A stretch of 43,014 nt of DNA from Nocardia sp. CY41 (GTDB lineage Bacteria > Actinomycetota > Actinomycetes > Mycobacteriales > Mycobacteriaceae), in contig NZ_VUOS01000038.1 of the NCBI RefSeq assembly GCF_009829325.1, positions 1 through 43,014 of the forward strand, given 5' to 3'. Shown one piece after another: positions 40,055-43,014 of the stretch. The first letter of the stretch is position 1, and each line of letters begins with the position of its first letter. Made by a program: the position numbers and the translations under genes. Under the pieces are notes generated by a model. The model was not told the DNA's origin. It saw only the letters and a program-made list of their open reading frames with translations, and did no database searches.

Positions 40055-40780
40055 ATGCGTGGGACGGTCGTCGTCACCGGTGCCAGCGGGGGAATCGGCC
40101 GCCGAGTGGCGCAGCGATTCGCCGAAGGCGGTGCCGAGGTGGTGATCACCGGGCGCTCGCCGGAGCGGGTCGCACAGGCGGCCCGTGAACTGGGAGTGCG
40201 CGGAATCGTCTGTGACGCCGGTGACCCGGCGGCGGTGGAGCGCTTCGCCGAGTCGGTGGGGCCCGAAGTCGATGTGCTGGTGAACATGGCCGGCGGCAAC
40301 ACCGATCTCGCCGTGGGCGACGCAGGCACGGGTTCGTTGGCGGAACTGGCCGCACAGTGGCAGGCGAACCTGTCGACGAATCTGTTGAGCGCGGTGCTCA
40401 CCACCTCGGCGCTACGGGAGCGTCTGCGGCCCGGCGGAGCGGTGATCAACGTCGGCTCGATCGGCGCCGAATACGCCGCGGGTTCCTACGGCGCCGCGAA
40501 GGCCGCCCTGGCGGCATGGTCGGCGGGATTGTCGGCGCAGCTGGCGCCGAAGGGAGTCACGGTGAACACCGTCGCGCCCGGTTACATCGAGAACACCGAC
40601 TTCTTTCAGGGGCAGCTCAGCGACCAGCGGCGTACCTGGTTGATCGACTCCACACATGACAAACGTCCGGGGGATCCGGACGACGTCGCCGGATTGATCG
40701 AGTTCCTCGCTTCGCCGCACGCCCGCCACATCACGGGACAGACGATCCATGTCAACGGCGGCGCGCACACGACCAGATGA
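40055..40780 (+). CDS. Classical short-chain dehydrogenase/reductase
   Basis: A 241-residue classical SDR. TGASGGIG is at residues 8-15, VNMAGGN near 92, the catalytic Ser in INVGSIGAEY, and Tyr/Lys in SYGAAKAA. VNTVAPGYIENTDFF and GQTIHVNGGAH complete the 3-oxoacyl-ACP-reductase-like pattern. TGR after strand 2 suggests NADP. It is the presumed target of the divergent MarR regulator, so it may detoxify the regulator's ligand. ATG 40055 has a strong GGAGGGAGAGG ribosome site. Confidence 0.92.
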   Translation: MRGTVVVTGASGGIGRRVAQRFAEGGAEVVITGRSPERVAQAARELGVRGIVCDAGDPAAVERFAESVGPEVDVLVNMAGGNTDLAVGDAGTGSLAELAAQWQANLSTNLLSAVLTTSALRERLRPGGAVINVGSIGAEYAAGSYGAAKAALAAWSAGLSAQLAPKGVTVNTVAPGYIENTDFFQGQLSDQRRTWLIDSTHDKRPGDPDDVAGLIEFLASPHARHITGQTIHVNGGAHTTR

Positions 40781-41213
40781 TCTCCGCCGCAGGCTGATTC
40801 GTGCCTGAACGACGAATGCGGACGGCTCGTCGCTCGTCGGTTCGAAGAGGAACGCTCCCGGTGCCCGATCGGCTGCCGGACTATCGAGGCGGAGCGACGA
40901 GATCCCCGGGCTCGCCCGAAACGGATCAGCCGATTCTGTCGGCTCGCTGCACTCCGCAGTCACGTGGCGCGCATCGCCGCAGTCCGTGGGGCGGGCCGGC
41001 GCGCAGTACTTGTATTCGCTCTGATCGCAATCCTGTTCGTCGGCTGGTGCGTGCGGTTGAATCCGGTATCACCTGCGTTCGTCGTCGTCCGGAGCGCAGT
41101 CGCCGACGCCTCGAGGGTGCCGACCGGACCGGCGAGGGCGTCGCGGCCGAGAGGCCGGTGCCGGGGACGGCGCCGAACCCGGCCGGGACACAGTGTCAGA
41201 CGAGGAGCACCAC
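40781..41213. other. 433-bp gap with no well-supported gene
   Basis: A frame from GTG 40964 reads a membrane-like segment (AVLVFALIAILFVGW) followed by a Val/Ala-rich stretch, but its codon use is unlike real genes here (many A/T third bases) and it runs into low-complexity Arg-rich sequence. It could be the decayed start of a membrane protein. The only regulatory sign is GAGGAG (41202-41207), the ribosome site of the next gene. Confidence 0.35.
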
Positions 41214-41555
41214 ATGACAGCGCAGGCCACCGCGGCAACTGCGACCGACGCCTTCGTCGCCGACTGGGAGGGCCGACACCGCACCCACGAGTCGCGACCG
41301 GCCGATCCGCACGGATTCCTGGCCATCACCAACCTGCACTGGCTCACCGGCGCGCCGCAGCGATTCCCGGACGCACCGTGGTCCTGGTCCACCGCCGCCG
41401 CCGAGGGCGTCAGCGTGGACTTCAACCGGGCCGCGAACTTGCCCTGCGCCTACACCGACCTGGCGACCCGCCCGTCGCCGCCGGGGGAGAACCGGCTGCC
41501 GGTCGCGATCGAAGCCGATGAGCAGCTCCCGTACGAGCATCGCCGAACCCGATGA
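41214..41555 (+). CDS. DUF1684 family protein with a large in-frame internal deletion
   Basis: A 113-residue frame whose first 65 residues (FVADWEGRHRTHESRPADPHGFLAITNLHWL, FPDAPWSWS) match the N-terminus of DUF1684 proteins and whose last 45 (VDFNRAANLPCAYTDLATRPSPP, ENRLPVAIEADE) match their C-terminus. The family is normally 200 residues or more; the middle section, including the usual PP...DPRW region, is missing at about residue 65-70, yet the frame is kept. ATG 41214 has GAGGAG upstream and the end overlaps the next gene by ATGA, so it is still coupled. It is probably nonfunctional or altered. Confidence 0.65.
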   Translation: MTAQATAATATDAFVADWEGRHRTHESRPADPHGFLAITNLHWLTGAPQRFPDAPWSWSTAAAEGVSVDFNRAANLPCAYTDLATRPSPPGENRLPVAIEADEQLPYEHRRTR

Positions 41556-42631
41556 GCGGCACGACACCGCAGATCGGCACGCTGTCGTTCCTGACTCCGG
41601 GCAACTACCCCGACGACGATCCCTACTCGGGACTCGAGGACACGCTGCGGCTGTTCGAGTACGGCGAGCGTTCGGGTTTCGACGGCGCGTGGATCCGGCA
41701 GCGTCATCTCGAGCACGGCGTCGGGTCGGCTGCGGTGTTCCTGGCCGCCGCCGGTCAGCGCACCAGCCGGATCGAGTTGGGCACGGCCGTGATTCCGATC
41801 GGCTACGAGAGCCCGTTCCGGCTGGCCGAGGACTTGTCGCTGGCCGATGTGCTGTCGCGGGGCCGGTTGCAGGCCGGTTTCAGCGCGGGCACTCCGCCGC
41901 ATGCCGACTTGATCGGCGACTTGGTCTTCGACGGGGACTGGCGCACCTACGACCTGTCCTACGGACGGATCTCCCGGCTGATCGAGAATCTGCGGGGCGG
42001 CTACCTCGGTGACGCGGACACGGTGATCCGCTCGCCGGGCAATACCCAGCGGCCCCGGTTGCAGCCACACAATCCCGGTTTGATCGACCGGCTGTGGTAC
42101 GGCGGCGGCAGCATCCGCTCGGTCCGCTGGGCCGGGGAGAACGGACTGAACCTGCTGACCGGGAACATCGTCTTCGGTGAGCGCAGCGACGATTTCACCA
42201 CGACCCAACTGAGTTTGATCGACGACTATCGCCGGCTGGTCGCCCCGGCCCGGCCCGCACGTGTCGCGGTGGGGCGGGTGATCGTCCCGTTCGACAGCGC
42301 CGACCGCACGACTCGCGAGCGGTACCGGCAGTACGCGGCGAGCAGGCGGGAGCGCACCGCGGCGCCACAGGGGGAGCGGCGCGTCCTGTTCGCCCCGGAT
42401 CTGGTGGGTCCTGCCGCGGAGATCATCGACCGGCTGCGAGCGGATCCGGTGCTCGCGCAGACCTCGGAGCTACGACTGGAGCTGCCCTACGAATTCCATC
42501 GCGCCGACTACGAGCAGATCCTGCACGACACCGTGGAATTGATCGCGCCCGCGCTGGGTCGCCGACGGGTGACCGGTCGGCCCGGCATCGAGCACGACCC
42601 CGGAGAGGTGGCCGCGACACCGCGAGCCTGA
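41552..42631 (+). CDS. LLM class flavin-dependent oxidoreductase (luciferase-like)
   Basis: A 359-residue bacterial-luciferase-family TIM-barrel protein. The order of elements is GTLSFLTPGNYPDDDPYSGLEDTLRLFEYGERSGFDGAWIRQRHLE, RIELGTAVIPIGYESPFRLAEDLSLADVLSRGRLQAGFSAG, WYGGGSIRSVRWAGENGLNLLTGNI. These match FMN- or F420-dependent monooxygenases. The N-terminal metal/flavin-site residues look intact. ATG 41552 overlaps the DUF1684 stop by 4 bp. The two form a short operon; DUF1684 next to a flavin oxidoreductase recurs in actinobacteria, to my recollection. Confidence 0.9.
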   Translation: MSGTTPQIGTLSFLTPGNYPDDDPYSGLEDTLRLFEYGERSGFDGAWIRQRHLEHGVGSAAVFLAAAGQRTSRIELGTAVIPIGYESPFRLAEDLSLADVLSRGRLQAGFSAGTPPHADLIGDLVFDGDWRTYDLSYGRISRLIENLRGGYLGDADTVIRSPGNTQRPRLQPHNPGLIDRLWYGGGSIRSVRWAGENGLNLLTGNIVFGERSDDFTTTQLSLIDDYRRLVAPARPARVAVGRVIVPFDSADRTTRERYRQYAASRRERTAAPQGERRVLFAPDLVGPAAEIIDRLRADPVLAQTSELRLELPYEFHRADYEQILHDTVELIAPALGRRRVTGRPGIEHDPGEVAATPRA

Positions 42632-42662
42632 CGCGAAAGGGATGTGCGCAGGCGGTTGCGCG

Positions 42663-43014
42663 TCAGGTGCCCAGTGCCGCGGCGAACACAGGCCACGACT
42701 TGTGCAGATCTTCCTGCCAGTAGGGCCAGGAGTGGGTGCCGTTGCCGCGCAGGTCTACGGTGGCCGGAATCGCGAGCTGGTCCAATCTTTCCCGGAGTTG
42801 ACGGGTGCAGCGGTCGGCGAATGCCTCCAGCGCGCCGCCGATGAGGAGCTGGTCGATCAGTTTGCCGGAGCTGTGCTCTATACCGGAGCCGTCGAGGGTG
42901 TCGTGTGGTCCGGGTGCGCCGGTGCCGGTGGAGACGTAGATGGCGGTACCCCGCAGCTTGTCGGCGTGTAGGTAGGGGTCGTTGGCCGCCCACGCCGGGT
43001 CCGTCGGCGGTCCC
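42663..43014 (-). CDS. Antigen 85-like mycolyltransferase/esterase, C-terminal part
   Basis: The C-terminal 116 codons of a minus-strand gene that continues past the window edge. It reads PAWAANDPYLHADKLRGTAIYVSTG, ...GALEAFADRCTRQLRERLDQL, then GNGTHSWPYWQEDLHKSWPVFAAALG. This is the C-terminal pattern of the antigen 85/mycolyltransferase alpha/beta hydrolases of mycolic-acid bacteria; the His of GTHSW is the catalytic-triad His. These secreted enzymes transfer mycolic acids to trehalose or arabinogalactan. The N-terminus and nucleophile Ser are outside the window. Confidence 0.85.
   Translation of the reverse strand, partial: GPPTDPAWAANDPYLHADKLRGTAIYVSTGTGAPGPHDTLDGSGIEHSSGKLIDQLLIGGALEAFADRCTRQLRERLDQLAIPATVDLRGNGTHSWPYWQEDLHKSWPVFAAALGT

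Noticed and set aside
40964..41160. Possible small membrane protein starting at GTG 40964
   Set aside because: It has a hydrophobic stretch but atypical codon use, no ribosome site and an Arg-rich run-on; kept only as a remark on the gap.
1..43014. tRNA, rRNA, CRISPR arrays, riboswitches
   Set aside because: No cloverleaf-like sequence, regularly spaced repeats or known aptamer core was recognised by eye; a covariance-model scan would be needed to exclude small RNAs.

Overview
The window is very GC-rich (most third codon positions are G or C) and comes from an actinomycete of the mycolic-acid-bearing group, most likely Nocardia or a close relative. Pointers are an antigen-85-like mycolyltransferase/esterase at the right edge, a DesA-type acyl-ACP desaturase, two F420/PPOX-type proteins, DUF2236 (MpaB), DUF1684 and DUF2218 proteins, and many start codons lying exactly six bases after a TANNNT box, the leaderless arrangement common in mycobacteria and relatives. 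Species assignment is inference; there is no rRNA gene.

Layout. 1-0.74 kb: the 3' end of an IS5-type transposase joined to a LysE-family exporter whose own 5' end is lost. 0.95-5.8 kb: an unrecognised protein; a Cys-rich HTH regulator divergent from an operon of two small membrane proteins and GTP cyclohydrolase I; and a RecQ helicase. 5.8-11.5 kb: a decayed SDR fragment, a ricin-fold protein, an NAD-dependent epimerase, an NCS1 permease and two unrecognised proteins.

12.2-24.6 kb is the centrepiece: eleven tightly packed minus-strand genes reading glycosyltransferase, GT4, UDP-xylose synthase-like, NodU-type carbamoyltransferase, a GT2-GmhB fusion, GT9, GmhA, HldE, SDR, GT9, UDP-glucose dehydrogenase. 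GmhA, HldE and the GmhB-like domain together form a full route from sedoheptulose 7-phosphate to a nucleotide-activated glycero-manno-heptose. UDP-glucose dehydrogenase plus the decarboxylase would supply UDP-glucuronate and UDP-xylose. Five glycosyltransferase domains and a carbamoyltransferase would assemble and decorate a heptose-containing glycan or glycoside in an organism with no lipopolysaccharide. Divergent from it are an aldehyde dehydrogenase, a frameshifted remnant resembling pyruvyl-transferase-type proteins, and two more GT2 enzymes.

28.3-43 kb is an accessory oxidoreductase and regulator region: acyl-ACP desaturase, a 4-TM protein, an orphan SLATT-domain protein, a rare SDR-PPOX fusion, an MpaB-type oxygenase divergent from a TetR regulator, DUF2218, a PPOX protein, a decayed thioester-reductase fragment abutting an operator-rich promoter for an acyl-CoA dehydrogenase, a STAS protein, a MarR/SDR divergent pair sharing a 14-bp palindrome, an internally deleted DUF1684 protein overlapping a luciferase-like monooxygenase, and the partial mycolyltransferase. 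Several genes here are visibly decaying, which marks the flanks of the glycan cluster as genomically active. No tRNA, rRNA or CRISPR array was seen.
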